From assembly GCA_905221605.1 (NCBI GenBank), contig CAJNDS010001669.1, positions 680,001-740,000 on the forward strand: a stretch of DNA of 60,000 bases. Reading direction: 5' to 3'. This DNA comes from Symbiodinium natans (lineage: Eukaryota > Sar > Dinophyceae > Suessiales > Symbiodiniaceae). The notes below the pieces were generated by a model that saw only the letters and a list, made by a program, of their open reading frames with translations, made no database searches and was not told the origin of the DNA. Shown piece by piece: positions 1 to 10,005 of this stretch. The position numbers were made by a program, and so were the translations under genes. Position 1 is the stretch's first letter. Every line of letters begins with the position of its first letter.

Positions 1-654
1 AAGTTAGGCCTTTGGGGCGTATAGAGTCGGAATTCCATAGCTCTCTATATTTTGTGGTTGCTTGTTTAACTCTTGGAGAGCAATACTTAATTTCGAGCCT
101 TGTGAATACTGAATTCCTGCATTGTAGGAAATAGCGGTTATGATTCCATAGATACAGTAGGTGGTTTGTTAGAGTAATATACCGAATTAGAGTACGATAC
201 CAAACTAGAGTACCATCTAGCAGGCATTGAAAGTCTATTTAGATTTTGTCTATGCAAGCATTTTAGTGACACGTTTAGAAGGGGCAAAGAAGCCTTCTTT
301 ACAATTTCAAAGCCCAGACTAAGAGCCCTTGAAACCCTAAACCCTAACCCTAATTCCTAAACCTCGAACCTTGCAACTACCCCAAGACACCTGAAACCGA
401 AACCCCAAGAACTGGCTGAGTTGGGCCAAGCTACGAGCAGGCCCGTCGAGACTACAAAGAACTCCCGGATCATAGACCTGAGTGCCCTGAATGTCTAGGG
501 TTAGGGTTTCGACTGTCACACTCGCGGTTTGGAGTTTTTGGGTTTCGGGGGGGCGTAGGGTTTGGGGTTTGGGGGCAAACCCTACGAAGGATTACCCCTT
601 AAGTTGTACGCAGGTTCTTACTATGAAATGAGGCATGTTCCTAATAGAAGGGTC

Positions 655-798
655 TTAGTAATTAGATTGAAATACCCATAGATCAACATGCAAAAAATCC
701 CGACTGCTTCTGGGACACTGGTACGAGGGCAAAGACACAGTCGGCGCCACTCCACCATGGCCGTGCGCGAAGTCCACGTAACAGGCTGCCGTGCGGGC
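655..798 (-). CDS. exon-like island, 47 codons then stop
   Basis: Open frame that starts right after AATCCAG and ends at TAA. The first 27 codons have GC-rich third positions (ARTAACYVDFAHGHGG is visible); the 3' part is AT-richer. A possible donor (CCA|GTGTCC) lies near 722, so the true exon may stop there. Product not recognised. Confidence 0.35.
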   Translation of the reverse strand, partial: ARTAACYVDFAHGHGGVAPTVSLPSYQCPRSSRDFLHVDLWVFQSNY

Positions 799-1223
799 CT
801 GGATTTGTCGGGGGCGTTTTGAGGCCTCTTGTCACAGTTTGTGGGATATACCCAAAGACCCCAATACCCCCGAAACTCAAAAGATGCCTTAGAACGTTGA
901 CAAGGTCCATGTCTCTTTTAAGTTCCATTCCTCCGTTAAGGGGTATTGGGCTGTTTGGGTATTCCTTCAGTAGAGTGTATTGGAGCGCCTGCCCCCGGAG
1001 TCTTTAAACTATGTAGGTGTCCAGGGAATCACGCTGGCCGTACTCGCCTAAGCGAAAGAGCCTTATGATGAGGAGCTGTGTGTACTGTCAGATTTTGGGG
1101 TCCCCGGTTTTTCAACTGGATGTTTCGGGTTTAGGGTTTAGGGTGTTGGGTTCAGGGTTTTGGGTTTTGGGTTCAGAGTTCTGGGTTTAGGCATTAGGGT
1201 TCAGGGCTTCGGGGGCGGCCGAG

Positions 1224-1306
1224 GCGAATCCCGCCTGCAGCAGAAGTGCATCGAGGTCAAATTGGAAGAACTCCTGCGCACAATCGATAAAGACGGACAG
1301 GAGTGA
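1224..1306 (+). CDS. exon-like island ending in TIDKDGQE
   Basis: Follows GGCCGAG| and reads 26 codons to TGA, with an amphipathic charged run (QQKCIEVKLEELLRTIDKDG). The end resembles the start of an EF-hand loop (DKDG), too short to prove. Flanked by heptamers on the left and an ACTTATAA-type inverted-repeat fragment on the right. Confidence 0.4.
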
Positions 1307-1329
1307 TATCAGTACCAGGCTCATCGCAG

Positions 1330-1424
1330 ATGGTTCATGGGTAGTTATAAGTAGGGCTATAAGTATAACTACAATTACAACCCTATTTAGGGCACTTAAA
1401 CCCTTCTTATAACTACCTTACCAG
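1330..1424. repeat. partial family-1 inverted-repeat element
   Basis: Carries the family-1 body: GGTTCATGGGTAGTTATAAG at the left, then TATAACTACAATTACAACCC and TTATAACTACC. The outer CTTGGAG terminus is missing. Confidence 0.45.
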
Positions 1425-1663
1425 TGTTTGGACCACTGCTGGATGGGCTTCCAATGGAGTGGCCCAGTTCGGCCTATACTCCCCTTAGCACCTTAACAAA
1501 AAAACATTTGTAATATCCTCTTGGGTTTTGGATAAACAAAGAAAAAGGGGGGGATAAAGCAGATTCAGCAGCCCAGAATTTTAAGCCAGAATGCGAGTTG
1601 GCACGACACAACGCCCGGAAAGCCGAACGCTTCCCAAGTGAAGGGGTCTTGGGTTCCCTAGAC

Positions 1664-1699
1664 CCTAAACCCTAAACCCTAAACCCTAAACCCTAAACC
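1664..1699. repeat. CCCTAAA array (5 units)
   Basis: Perfect CCCTAAA tandem units. The next island to the right is followed by TTTAGGG units, giving an inverted pair around it. Confidence 0.9.
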
Positions 1700-1804
1700 T
1701 CCTTCGAAATTGCTTCGGGGGATACGGCCCTTGGTGTGCTGGAGGACAGGTGCCATCGAGGAAACAACCGGCCCCGACATGTGCGGACCATGCTGCCAGC
1801 CAGG

Positions 1805-1917
1805 CTTTAGGGTTTAGGGTTTAGGGTTTAGGGTTTAGGGTGTAGGGTTCAGGGTTCAGGGTTCAGTGTTTAGGGTTTAGGGTTTAGGGTTCAGGGTTCA
1901 GGGTTTGGGGCTTAGGG
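1805..1917. repeat. TTTAGGG/TTCAGGG array
   Basis: About 16 heptamers with TTCAGGG, TTTGGGG and GTGTAGG variants. Confidence 0.9.
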
Positions 1918-1925
1918 TTGTCCAA

Positions 1926-2020
1926 TGCCCCTACTTCGTTGTCCAGTATCCTAGAACTACTCCAGCAGGTATATAACCCCAAAAAAAGGCTAAACGGTTA
2001 CCTACTCTGCTGCCTGAAAT
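1926..2020. repeat. family-6 dispersed element
   Basis: Shares 'ctacttcgttgtccagtanc' and 'ggttacctactctgctgc' ends with copies at 43957-44070 and 46648-46757. The middle diverges. An approximately 100-base element with inverted internal blocks (GGTTAACCTTT / AAAGGTTACC). Confidence 0.55.
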
Positions 2021-2313
2021 GAAGGACTCTTAGAAGTAGGGCTTTTTGTATAACTATGATTACAACCCTTTTGAGGGGCCAGATAACCCTACTTATAACA
2101 ACCCATGAACCTCTAAGTACCTTATTTCATACTCAGACGAAGATCTCTAAAAATGGAGTGCGTTGGGCTGGGGCTCCCTGGGCTGTTGAGAATGCGACCC
2201 GGCGACAATGCTGTGGCCGATGGACACAGCAATGCCAGCGTGCTCGGGAAGCACCAACCTGCGTCGCTTCTCCGCAGTGAAAGCATGGGTTTTGTGGGTT
2301 ATGAAGACTTCAC

Positions 2314-2429
2314 GGTTTAGGGTTTAGGGTTTAGGGTTTAGGGTTTAGGGTTTAGGGTTTAGGGTTTAGGGTTTAGGGTTTAGGGTTTAGGGTTTAGGGT
2401 TTAGGGTTTAGGGTTTAGGGTTTAGGGTT
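2314..2429. repeat. perfect TTTAGGG array (16 units)
   Basis: Sixteen uninterrupted telomere-type heptamers. It is interstitial, because unique sequence continues on both sides. Confidence 0.95.
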
Positions 2430-2917
2430 TCAACATCTTCCACACCAGGCCATAGAGGGGGTGGAGGGTCCTGTGACTTGGTACGATGGATGGGTATGGC
2501 CGACATGGCCGAGGTTGCCTCGAAGAGGTCGCGGCTGCTATTCGGGTTCCGAGATTGGACAACCCTAAACCCTAAACCCTAAACCCTAAACCCTAATCCC
2601 AGGGGGCCCAAGATGAAACATGGTAGCATGTGAGTACATGATGTCATCCCTTCGGGCCCCGAACTCACAATGTCCCTGCCGGGTGGCACAGATGACGGCG
2701 AGCCATCAGAAATGTCAAGCTGAGCGACATGTCCTTGTCGACAGGGTCTAGGGTCTGGGGTTTAGGTTGCTGGAAACAACCTCCCTAAAAGCCTAAACCC
2801 TAAACATCCCTAAACCATAAGCCACATCATCCAGGGAAAGCTGGCATCTTACCCTAAACCCTAAACCCTAAACCCTAAACCCTAAACCACCCCCCCCCCC
2901 CCAACACGTGGTCACAG

Positions 2918-2989
2918 AAACGACTGGCACATCCGGAGTCCATAGGCCTTGGAGGGCCTTGAAAGGCAACGAATTCTCACTACTTGGAG
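2918..2989 (+). CDS. exon-like island, duplicated copy A
   Basis: A run of 14 C acts as a polypyrimidine tract before GTCACAG|. Then 72 bases stay open (TTGTSGVHRPWRALKGNEFS) and end CTTGGAG|GTTAATG, which is the family-1 element terminus. Product unknown. Confidence 0.5.
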
Positions 2990-3285
2990 GTTAATGTAGT
3001 AGAGTTTAGGGTTTGGGGTTTGCGGTTTAGGGTTTAGGGTGTAGGGATTAGTATGGTAACTTTATTTAGAACCCTATTTCTGTTCAGGGTTTAGGGTTTA
3101 GGGTTTAGGGTTTGGGGTTTAGGGTTTAGGGTTTCGGGTACGTATAGCCCTACTTACAACGTAGTCGGCCAGGCCTGCCGGCCCGCCACCCTCACACGAC
3201 GTCCCAAGCCACTTCTCCTAAACCCTAAACCCTAAACCCTAAAACCCTAAACCACCCCCCCCCCCCCCCCAACACGTGGTCACAG

Positions 3286-3357
3286 AAACGACTGGCACAT
3301 CCGGAGTCCATAGGCCTTGGAGGGCCTTGAAAGGCAACGAATTCTCACTACTTGGAG
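3286..3357 (+). CDS. exon-like island, duplicated copy B
   Basis: Identical in sequence and splice-like borders to the island at 2918-2989, 368 bases downstream in the tandem duplication. If transcribed, the pair would be identical alternative or repeated exons. Confidence 0.5.
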
Positions 3358-3747
3358 GTTAATGTAGTAGAGTTTAGGGTTTGGGGTTTGCGGTTTAGGG
3401 TTTAGGGTGTAGGGATTAGTATGGTAACTTTATTTAGAACCCTATTTCTGTTCAGGGTTTAGGGTTTAGGGTTTGGGGTTTAGGGTTTAGGGTTTCGGGT
3501 ACGTATAGCCCTACTTACAACGTAGTCGGCCAGGCCTGCCGGCCCGCCACCCTCACACGACGTTCTCCTAAACCCTAAACCCTAAACCCTAAACCCTAAA
3601 CCCTGAACCCTAAACCCTAAACCCTAAACCCTGAACTTGGGGGCCACGTGTCGCATGCATCGCTGCTCGAAGTTCACTTCCATGATCCTGGGGGGCCAGC
3701 AGCAAAACAAAACATGTCTTTTGTAGTAAGAGGGGCATCCTGCCCTG

Positions 3748-3918
3748 GGGTTTAGGGTTTGGGGTTTGGGGTTTAGGGTTTGGGGTTTAGGGTTTAGGGT
3801 TTGGGGTTTGGGGTTTAGGGTTTGGGGTTTGGCGTTTAGGGTTTGGGGTTTAGGGTTTAGGGTTTGGGGTTTGGGGTTTGGGGTTTGGCGTTTGGGGTTT
3901 GGGGTTTAGGGTTTGTGC
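3748..3918. repeat. TTTAGGG/TTTGGGG mixed array
   Basis: Alternating TTTAGGG and TTTGGGG heptamers over about 170 bases. It produces a spurious GFGVWGL-type ORF. Confidence 0.9.
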
Positions 3919-4016
3919 TGGTTTCAGGCACACGGCCGCAAGGGCTGGGGGGGCTTCGGTCTATACGATACCTTCGTCGCCAGACTGAAACCAGGAAAAC
4001 CAAGGCGACGGACGCC

Positions 4017-4116
4017 TACTACTTGCTTAAGAGCCACCTATATGCTTCCGCATACGGGCAATGTAAGATAGGGAGCGTTATCCTTTGTTTTTGGGTGGTT
4101 CTTAAGCAAACAGTAG
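4017..4116. repeat. family-4 inverted-repeat element
   Basis: Ends are CTACTACTTGCTTAAGAGCC and GGTTCTTAAGCAAACAGTAG, an imperfect terminal inverted repeat. Related copies lie at 20217-20300, 21875-21994, 41648-41745 and 51285-51350. Confidence 0.7.
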
Positions 4117-4173
4117 AAGCGGCGCAGCAACACTCCAACAATCTTGGGGGGGGCGCAAGGACCCTGCAAGTTT

Positions 4174-4268
4174 AGAGAACCCACCTTCCCTTGAGCATAC
4201 ACATATGAATGCAGCTTCAAATAGAGAACTCACCTTCCCTTGAGCATACACATATGAACGCAGCTTCA
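4174..4268 (+). repeat. 44-base direct tandem duplication
   Basis: The segment AGAGAACYCACCTTCCCTTG... to ...GCAGCTTCAAA appears twice back to back with two or three mismatches. Confidence 0.85.
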
Positions 4269-4861
4269 AAGTACTTGGAGAAAGTCAGAATACCAGAGAG
4301 CACCTTGTTCATTTAGGCATCTGCCTTCTCAAAGATCTGGGACTCCCTGGTCGTCTCTTCATGTGAACTATGGCGGGGTTTAGGGTTTAGGGTTTAGGGT
4401 TTCGGGTTTATGGTTCGGCCCGGCACCTGCTATGAAGCCCTCACCCGTGAACCCTCAACGTCCAACAGCCGCCAAGGGCGCATAACACCACCGAACTGCA
4501 GAGCCACCGCCAGCACCGTCGGTCTCAACGGAGCAATCCTGTAGCAAAGGCCTTAAACCCTAAGCCCTAAAACCTTAAACCCTAGACCCGAACCTCGCGC
4601 ATGTCGTGTCCAATAATCAGCCAAAGTGCACCTGACTGGGGTGGACTTGGGGGGGCCGATGAAAAGGCTCGATGGTCACCCCTCCACAGTACAGTCCCTT
4701 TGTGGGGTGACTAGGCGGCCCCGAATATTTAGGGTAGCCCAAACAGGGGAACATGAATTTGAGAACTGGCTATACGGTGATTTTGTCAAACTGGTCTGAG
4801 ATCAGCCCCCGGAGACGCCGAGCATTCTTGCAAAATGCCTGAAGCTTCTTCGGAATCCTTC

Positions 4862-4919
4862 CCAAACCCTAAACCCTAAACCCTAAACCCTAAACCCTAA
4901 ACCCTAAACCCTAAACCCT
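4862..4919. repeat. CCCTAAA array (8 units)
   Basis: Eight perfect units. The next array (5056-5135) is in the opposite orientation, leaving about 140 unique bases between the arms. Confidence 0.95.
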
Positions 4920-5055
4920 ACTATGCTGTTCCCGAACTTTTGTGGGGCAATGGGCTGTCTGCAATCACAGTCAAGGCGTCGAGTAGATCATGGCATCAAA
5001 GGTCGCGTTGATCTCTGGGGCCCCTCCAGCCTGGGACACTTTGGGATGACGAGCT

Positions 5056-5135
5056 AGTTTAGGGTTTAGGGTTTAGGGTTTAGGGTTTAGGGTTTAGGGT
5101 TTAGGGTTTAGGGTGTAGGGTTTTGGGTTTAGGGC
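5056..5135. repeat. TTTAGGG array
   Basis: About eight perfect units and then degenerate ones. Followed by a short (GAT)n tract at 5157-5178. Confidence 0.95.
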
Positions 5136-5934
5136 AGCACAAGGACAGGGGGATGGTGGTGATGATGATGATGATGATATACACTCCAATGCTCCTTAAC
5201 TAAGCAATATTCCTTCAACCATATAAGGGACCCGACTATATTATAATTAAGGAATACGCCCTGCATTGAAGTCCCTGGTATTCGGAGGATGCGATTCAGG
5301 ATGCTGATGGTAGTCGTTAGGATAAGCTTGATGCTGCTACTTATGGTTGTTACTGTTATGCCCGTATGGATACCGCCATTGTAATCAGGCGCACACAGGC
5401 ATTTCACAAAATAGGCCAAAACCTACACGTTTCATTCCCCCCCCCCCCCCCCGCCCCCGAAATAAGGAATAGACCTCGGGTTTAGGGTTTAGGGTTTAGG
5501 GTTTAGGGTTTAGGGTTTAGGGTTTAGGGTTTAGGCTTGGGCTTAGGCTTTGGGGTACGTTCCCGAATTAAGGGATACTAAGGGCTCTTTGGGGAGCCAC
5601 GGCTGCCTTTGGAAGTTCACATTCGCAGCCTGGGTCTCTGTGTTTTGCGAGCGCTCGGAAATCTCCCGGGAGAGCCTGCAATAAGATCCCTGAAATAAAG
5701 AATAGGGCTTAGGGTTTGGGGTTTAGGGTTTCGGGTTTAGGGTTTCGGGTTTCGGGTTTAGGGTTTAGGGTCTAGGGTTCGGGGTTTGGGGTTTGGGTTG
5801 GGGTTTGGGGTTTGGGTTTAGGGTTTTCCGAAATTAGGGGTACCTTATAGGGGTCCTTATTATCGGGGGATCCTACTCTTCGGGGGGCCTTTCTTTTTCG
5901 GGGTCCCCTATGTAAACCCTAAACCCTGAACTCT

Positions 5935-6090
5935 GAACCCTAAACCCCAAAACCCCAGAACACCTAAACCCTAAAACACTAAAACCCCTAAACCCCTAAA
6001 CCCCTAAACCTCTCAACCCCATAAACCCCTAAACCCCTAAACCCCTAAAACCCCAAAACCCCTAAACCCTAATTTCTAAACCCTACGGCT
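5935..6090. repeat. CCCCTAAA octamer array, left arm
   Basis: The unit here is mainly 8 bases (CCCCTAAA). The arm contains CCTCTCAACCCCATAAACCC, whose reverse complement occurs in the array at 6209-6385, so the two arrays are inverted copies. Confidence 0.85.
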
Positions 6091-6095
6091 AATAG

Positions 6096-6203
6096 GGCCG
6101 CGGCCAACAAGCTGTCCAAGCTGTACACAACCACCAAGCCATCGAACATGTCAAAGGAGATCGCCAACTGGGACTCGAGTCCATTCCCAAAAGCACTACA
6201 AAG
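6096..6203 (+). CDS. exon-like island inside inverted octamer arms
   Basis: Acceptor GGCTAATAG| and donor CAAAG|GTTTGC bound 108 bases with an uninterrupted frame and GC-rich third positions (ANKLSKLYTTTKPSNMSKEI follows the start). Phase is 2 at both ends (AG|G). One of the cleanest exon candidates in the window. Product unknown. Confidence 0.6.
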
Positions 6204-6208
6204 GTTTG

Positions 6209-6385
6209 CTGTTTGGTGGTTTAGGGTTTAGGGGTTTACGGGTTTAGGGGTTTTAGGAGTTTAGGGGTTTAGGGGTTTAGGGGTTTTGGGGTTTCAGGGG
6301 TTTAGGGGTTTAGGGGTTTAGGGGTTTTAGGGGTTTAGGGGTTTAGGGGTTTATGGGGTTGAGAGGTTTAGGGGTTCAGGGGTTA
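6209..6385. repeat. TTTAGGGG octamer array, right arm
   Basis: An 8-base unit array inverted relative to 5935-6090. It carries the diagnostic TTTATGGGGTTGAGAGGTTT at about 6349-6370. It would pair with the left arm in a transcript. Confidence 0.85.
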
Positions 6386-6842
6386 GGGCCCCTCTCTACC
6401 TTCTACTTCTCCTACTGTAGCCATCCTTAGACTTCACAGGGACTCTTCTTTCAGGGTTTAAGGGCGTAAGGTTTAGGGCTTAGTGCATTCTTCTGCATTC
6501 AGGGGTTTTGGGGCTGGGTTTGGGTTTGGGACGCAGGGCTGTGTTAAGCTTTTCGGTTAGTGCTTTAGCGCCATGGGGCTTGGCCAGCAGGGTTTAGGGG
6601 GGTTTGGGGTTTCGGGCTTATGCCCCCCACGCGCACGCGCGCGCTCTGCGTTGAGCTTGTGCACGGCCAGCGCTCTCTACAATCCTACGGTGCCCTTCTG
6701 CCTTGCTTTCTTTGAGCTTTCGTGGGGAGGGGGGGAGAAGTTAACAGGCCCAAACACGTACTTCTCCAATAACCCAGAGAAGAAAGGTTAAACCTAAGTA
6801 ATCCTACTAAGCAAAGGAAGCCCAAAAGGTTTACTGTAAAGT

Positions 6843-6941
6843 TCAACTATCGGGCGAAGTCAGAACAAGTGAAAGCAAAGCCACCGCCAGGAGGTTGTCG
6901 TCCAGGAAGCCCATATTCAAGATGTTGCCGGGGAAGGAAGC
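6843..6941 (-). CDS. terminal exon-like island, hydrophobic
   Basis: After GGTGAG| there are 32 codons to TGA, with strong GC3 bias and a hydrophobic helix (NILNMGFLDDNLLAVALLSL). It could be a C-terminal membrane segment. The plus frame is also open but AT-rich at third positions, so minus is preferred. Confidence 0.45.
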   Translation of the reverse strand, partial: ASFPGNILNMGFLDDNLLAVALLSLVLTSPDS

Positions 6942-7404
6942 CTCACCTCACAGGGGGCATAACCCCCTCGAACCCCGACTCTCCTGAAGTCAGCGAAAGG
7001 CCTTGAACAAACTTTAACCCTAAACCCTAGACCTCTTCCTTAATGGGTTTTGGGATGGTTTTGGGCTCTCTAAACCCTGAGCCCTAAACCCTAAATCCTA
7101 GAGGTTTCATCTTGGGTTTGCGTTTAAAGCTGAAAGGTTTGGGGTTCGGAGTTGCTTTCCGAATTAGGGTTAGTGTTTAGGAATCAGGGTTTTAGGGTTG
7201 AGGATTCGGGGTTTAGGGTCTTAGGGGGTGTGCCTAGCAATCACGTGTCAAAGCCTGCAAAACACGACGGAATCGGGCGACGCGAGACCGTGGAGGGTTC
7301 AGGGTTTGAGGTTTAGGGTTGAGGGCTTAGGGTTTAGGGTTTAGGGCCTTTAGGGCTTATGCAAAAAAAAAACGGCTTGGGAAGCTCCGCCCCCGACCTA
7401 CAAG

Positions 7405-7482
7405 CTCCGGTTTCATCGTGCCCGCAGCAATCTTGAAGAGGCGCAGCTCGCCAGTCTTCGCAAGCACACCATGCCAAGCAGG
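7405..7482 (+). CDS. exon-like island with heptamer donor
   Basis: 26 codons between CCTACAAG| and AGG|GTTTAGG, phase 0 at both ends (LRFHRARSNLEEAQLASLRK). The donor GT is the first base pair of a long heptamer array. Confidence 0.5.
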
Positions 7483-7617
7483 GTTTAGGGTTCAGGGTTC
7501 AGGGTTCAGGGTTCAGGGTTCAGGGTTCAGAGTTCAGGGTTCAGGGTTCAGGGTTTAGGGTTTAGGGTTTAGGGTTTAGAGTTTAGGGTTTAGGGTTTAG
7601 GGTTTAGGGTTTAGGGC
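7482..7617. repeat. TTCAGGG then TTTAGGG array
   Basis: About ten TTCAGGG units switch to about nine TTTAGGG units. The variant is clustered rather than scattered. Confidence 0.9.
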
Positions 7618-8012
7618 TACTACTATCACTACCCGTGCCTAAACAGGGTTGAAGGTCTAGTTTCCAGACTCAAAGCCCTGGCTTCTAACCCTACTTCTCA
7701 CTACACGTGAACCTCCAAGTAGCTGCACGGCGGACCCAACTCTGCATGACGACCTGATCTTGCCCTGGGCGAGGCCTAGTGGGCACCCACTCCTAGGATT
7801 CTAGCAGGCAAGTTCTTTAAAACTCCTGAAGAGGGTTTAGGGGTTCAGGCTTTAGGGGTTCAGGGTTCAGGGGTTTAGGGATTTAGGGGTTTAGGGGTTT
7901 AGGGGTTTAGGGGTTCAGGGGTTTAGGGGTTTATTTCCTGGACCCACCCAGTTTCAGGCTGCCTCGTCCTCCTCGGAGCCGAATGTCACCTGTATCAGGT
8001 CATAGAAGTAGC

Positions 8013-8106
8013 TGGTTTAGGGTTTAGGGTTTAGGGTTTAGGGTTTAGGGTTTAGGGTTTAGGGTTTAGGGTTTAGGGTTTAGGGTTTAGGGTTTAGGGT
8101 TTAGGG
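8013..8106. repeat. perfect TTTAGGG array (13 units)
   Basis: Uninterrupted heptamers. On the minus strand the array reads CCCTAAACCAG| directly into a short open frame (YFYDLIQVTFGSEEDEAA then stop) at about 7957-8013. Confidence 0.9.
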
Positions 8107-8230
8107 CGGGGCACAAGCAGTCAAAGCACCCCGAAAAGCCCCATACGCCTGACTGAGGAATACACCTATGAACACTGGGCGGGGCCTTCATTATGAAGGC
8201 TTAATTATCCCGAAAGAACCTTAGAACCTT

Positions 8231-8233
8231 ATC

Positions 8234-8262
<29 letters not shown>
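8231..8262. repeat. (TA)n microsatellite
   Basis: About 14 TA dinucleotides. Confidence 0.95.
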
Positions 8263-8264
<2 letters not shown>

Positions 8265-8449
8265 AACCTAGGGAGGGTTTGTATAGAGGGGGTAGTACCC
8301 CTCTCCATGTATAAGGCAGAAAAGATGTTGCCACTTTCCTTGGCCACCCCCCCCCTGCCTCCAATAAAACAGGACCCTTGCATACGCATGCTACGTGTGA
8401 AGTGCTTCGTGACACTCGCCATTCTCTACTTTAGGAGCCTTAAGAATCA

Positions 8450-8545
8450 GAACAGGGTTTTGGGGTTGTGATAGTATAAGTATAAGGGACCACAAGGGAA
8501 CCGTATAACAACATATTCCGACCACCATATTACACTAGCATAAGA
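8450..8545. repeat. family-5 dispersed element
   Basis: Shares GGGTTTTGGGG...ATAGTATA...GGGACCANAAGGGAA...TTCCGACC with copies at 28552-28635, 51824-51905 and 52706-52800. Ends form a rough inverted repeat. Confidence 0.55.
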
Positions 8546-8559
8546 AACCTTCCTCAAAC

Positions 8560-8677
8560 GCTGGCAGGCCACCACCACGCCAGTGTCGTTTGGCAGAGCT
8601 AAGATCTTGCGCTTCATCCACCGGTCGCAATCGGTGACGCTCGTGAGATCGACCTCACACGGAGACAGGACTTCTAC
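8560..8677 (-). CDS. exon 2 of a minus-strand gene, unknown product
   Basis: 118 bases with strong GC3 bias (VEVLSPCEVDLTSVTDCDRW then KRKILALPNDTGVVVACQ), between GAAGCAAG| and CAGC|GTTTGA. It joins in frame (phase 0) to the exon at 8797-8854 when the family-7 element at 8678-8796 is removed. The plus frame is also open but less biased. Product not recognised. Confidence 0.6.
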
Positions 8678-8796
8678 CTTGCTTCAATCTTGGCTGCACT
8701 TAGGAGGGTAGCCATAAATTAAATTTTTTGCTGCCGTACTAGGAAACCCAATAAACCCAAAAAGGGTAAGGATCTAAAGTTACAGTAAAGCACCAC
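8678..8796 (-). repeat. family-7 element acting as an intron
   Basis: 119 bases reading GTGGTGCTTTACTGTAAC... to ...GATTGAAGCAAG on the minus strand. About 80% similar to 15561-15673 over most of its length. Exon frames on both sides join at phase 0. Confidence 0.65.
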
Positions 8797-8854
8797 AAAG
8801 CAATAATGCTGGTGACATGCCCTTATTTGTTGTGGACCGAAGGCCTGTTGACCC
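8797..8854 (-). CDS. exon 1 (partial gene) upstream of family-7 intron
   Basis: Acceptor GGGCTTTTAG| then 19 full codons (GQQAFGPQQIRACHQHYCF) to |GTGGTGC. Continues in frame into 8677. Upstream exons not identified. Confidence 0.5.
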
Positions 8855-9144
8855 CTAAAAGCCCAACATGCACGAGGCGTTGTAGCTCTCACCATTGCAT
8901 CCAGTCAGTCCCCGTCACAAAAATGCAAGCAGCACGCAAACCAAGTCAACAGCGCATAGCAGATTTGGGGCTGTCCGAAATTAGTGATTAGGTATTACCT
9001 TATTGAGGTCCGTATTCCAAAGTAAAACAAGCATTGCAGTGGACATGATTGCGCAAGGCTGGGTCTCTAAACCCCCAATAGGTACCCAAATTTAGAAAAT
9101 ACCCAAAAGGATGCAGGGGTTCAAGGTTCTGAGATCGCCCTCAC

Positions 9145-9207
9145 CCTAAACCCTAAACCCTAAACCCTAAACCCTAAACCCTAAATCCTAAACCCTAAAC
9201 CCTAAAC
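9145..9207. repeat. CCCTAAA array (9 units)
   Basis: On the minus strand it begins exactly at the donor of the next island (ACG|GTTTAGGG). Confidence 0.95.
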
Positions 9208-9283
9208 CGTCCACGCTGCAGAGTGCGCGGCGCTTCCTCCGCTCCGAACGGCCTCCTTGCTAAAGAGGCTCCTTGGCAGAATA
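9208..9283 (-). CDS. exon-like island, heptamer donor and family-1-type acceptor
   Basis: 76 bases between CCCTCCAAG| and ACG|GTTTAGGG. Frame ILPRSLFSKEAVRSGGSAAH and so on. The acceptor matches the terminal CCTCCAAG of family-1 elements although the rest of that element is absent. Confidence 0.5.
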
Positions 9284-9448
9284 CTTGGAGGGTTTAGGGT
9301 TTAGGTTGCTAGGGTTTAGGGTCTAGGGTTTAGGGTTCAGGGTTTAGGGCATATTGCATGCAACTGTGGTTCAGCTGACAGGGGCTGACAGCGGCAACGC
9401 CCCCATTGGACAAGATCGCCAGAGCGTCCGTGTGCGCACCGACCTGAA

Positions 9449-9512
9449 TCTAGGGTTTAGGGTTTAGGGTTTAGGGTTTAGGGTTTAGGGTTTAGGGTTT
9501 AGGGTTTAGGGT
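9449..9512. repeat. TTTAGGG array (9 units)
   Basis: Perfect heptamers. The unique island to the right reads VSRMSPFAVPTLRTECFLAD on plus before a family-3 element. Confidence 0.95.
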
Positions 9513-9590
9513 TCGAGCGGTGTCAAGGATGTCTCCCTTCGCTGTGCCCACCCTTAGAACGGAATGCTTCCTCGCTGATACAGGAGTAGA

Positions 9591-9688
9591 CTTGGGATGT
9601 TTCCCCTGTTAACTGTCAGTCCTTAAGAGGGATTCTGGTACCCACTATTGTAATCCCTGTTAAGGACCGTAAGGGGGAACATCCCAAG
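9591..9688. repeat. family-3 inverted-repeat element
   Basis: Ends CTTGGGATGTTTCCCC and GGGGGAACATCCCAAG are inverse complements with one or two mismatches. Other copies: 14368-14444, 28793-28900, 34701-34980, 43152-43256, 52930-53024. Confidence 0.75.
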
Positions 9689-9917
9689 AATAGACCTTCA
9701 ACCATGTCGGGCTCTTCTGTTTATCCTCTGGCATACTCCTGAATACAGGGGTGTTAGACCTTTTGCTAAGCAGGGGCCCTTGATCTTAGTTCGTTTTGTG
9801 AGGGGGGTACCTAATTGTCGTCTTGCCACGTAGCGCTAACCACAAAACCAGGCGGCCAAAAGAAAGGAACTAAACCATGAACCCTAAACCCTGAACCCTA
9901 AACCCTGAACCCTAGAC

Positions 9918-10005
9918 TCAGCCGCCCCAAAATAGGCGCCCCCGAGCGCTGGGTCGCCGGCGTGCAGCTCCGCCCGTGTTTTCATCGGCTGCTTCCTTGG
10001 CAAAT
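9918..10005 (-). CDS. terminal exon-like island after a family-2 end
   Basis: Follows GGGCTCTCTGGTAG|, a family-2 terminus plus AG, and reads 28 codons to TGA (FAKEAADENTGGAARRRPSA). Basic, no recognised domain. Confidence 0.4.

Larger units (their letters stand above)
2888..3562 (+). repeat. tandem duplication of a ~360-base unit
   Basis: The block from the C-tract and AACACGTGGTCACAG through CCACCCTCACACGACG occurs twice (from 2891 and 3256) with an offset of 361-368 bases. Apart from C-tract length, one TTTAGGG unit and a short indel at the right edge, the copies look identical, so the duplication is recent. It duplicates a heptamer array and an exon-like island. Confidence 0.9.
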
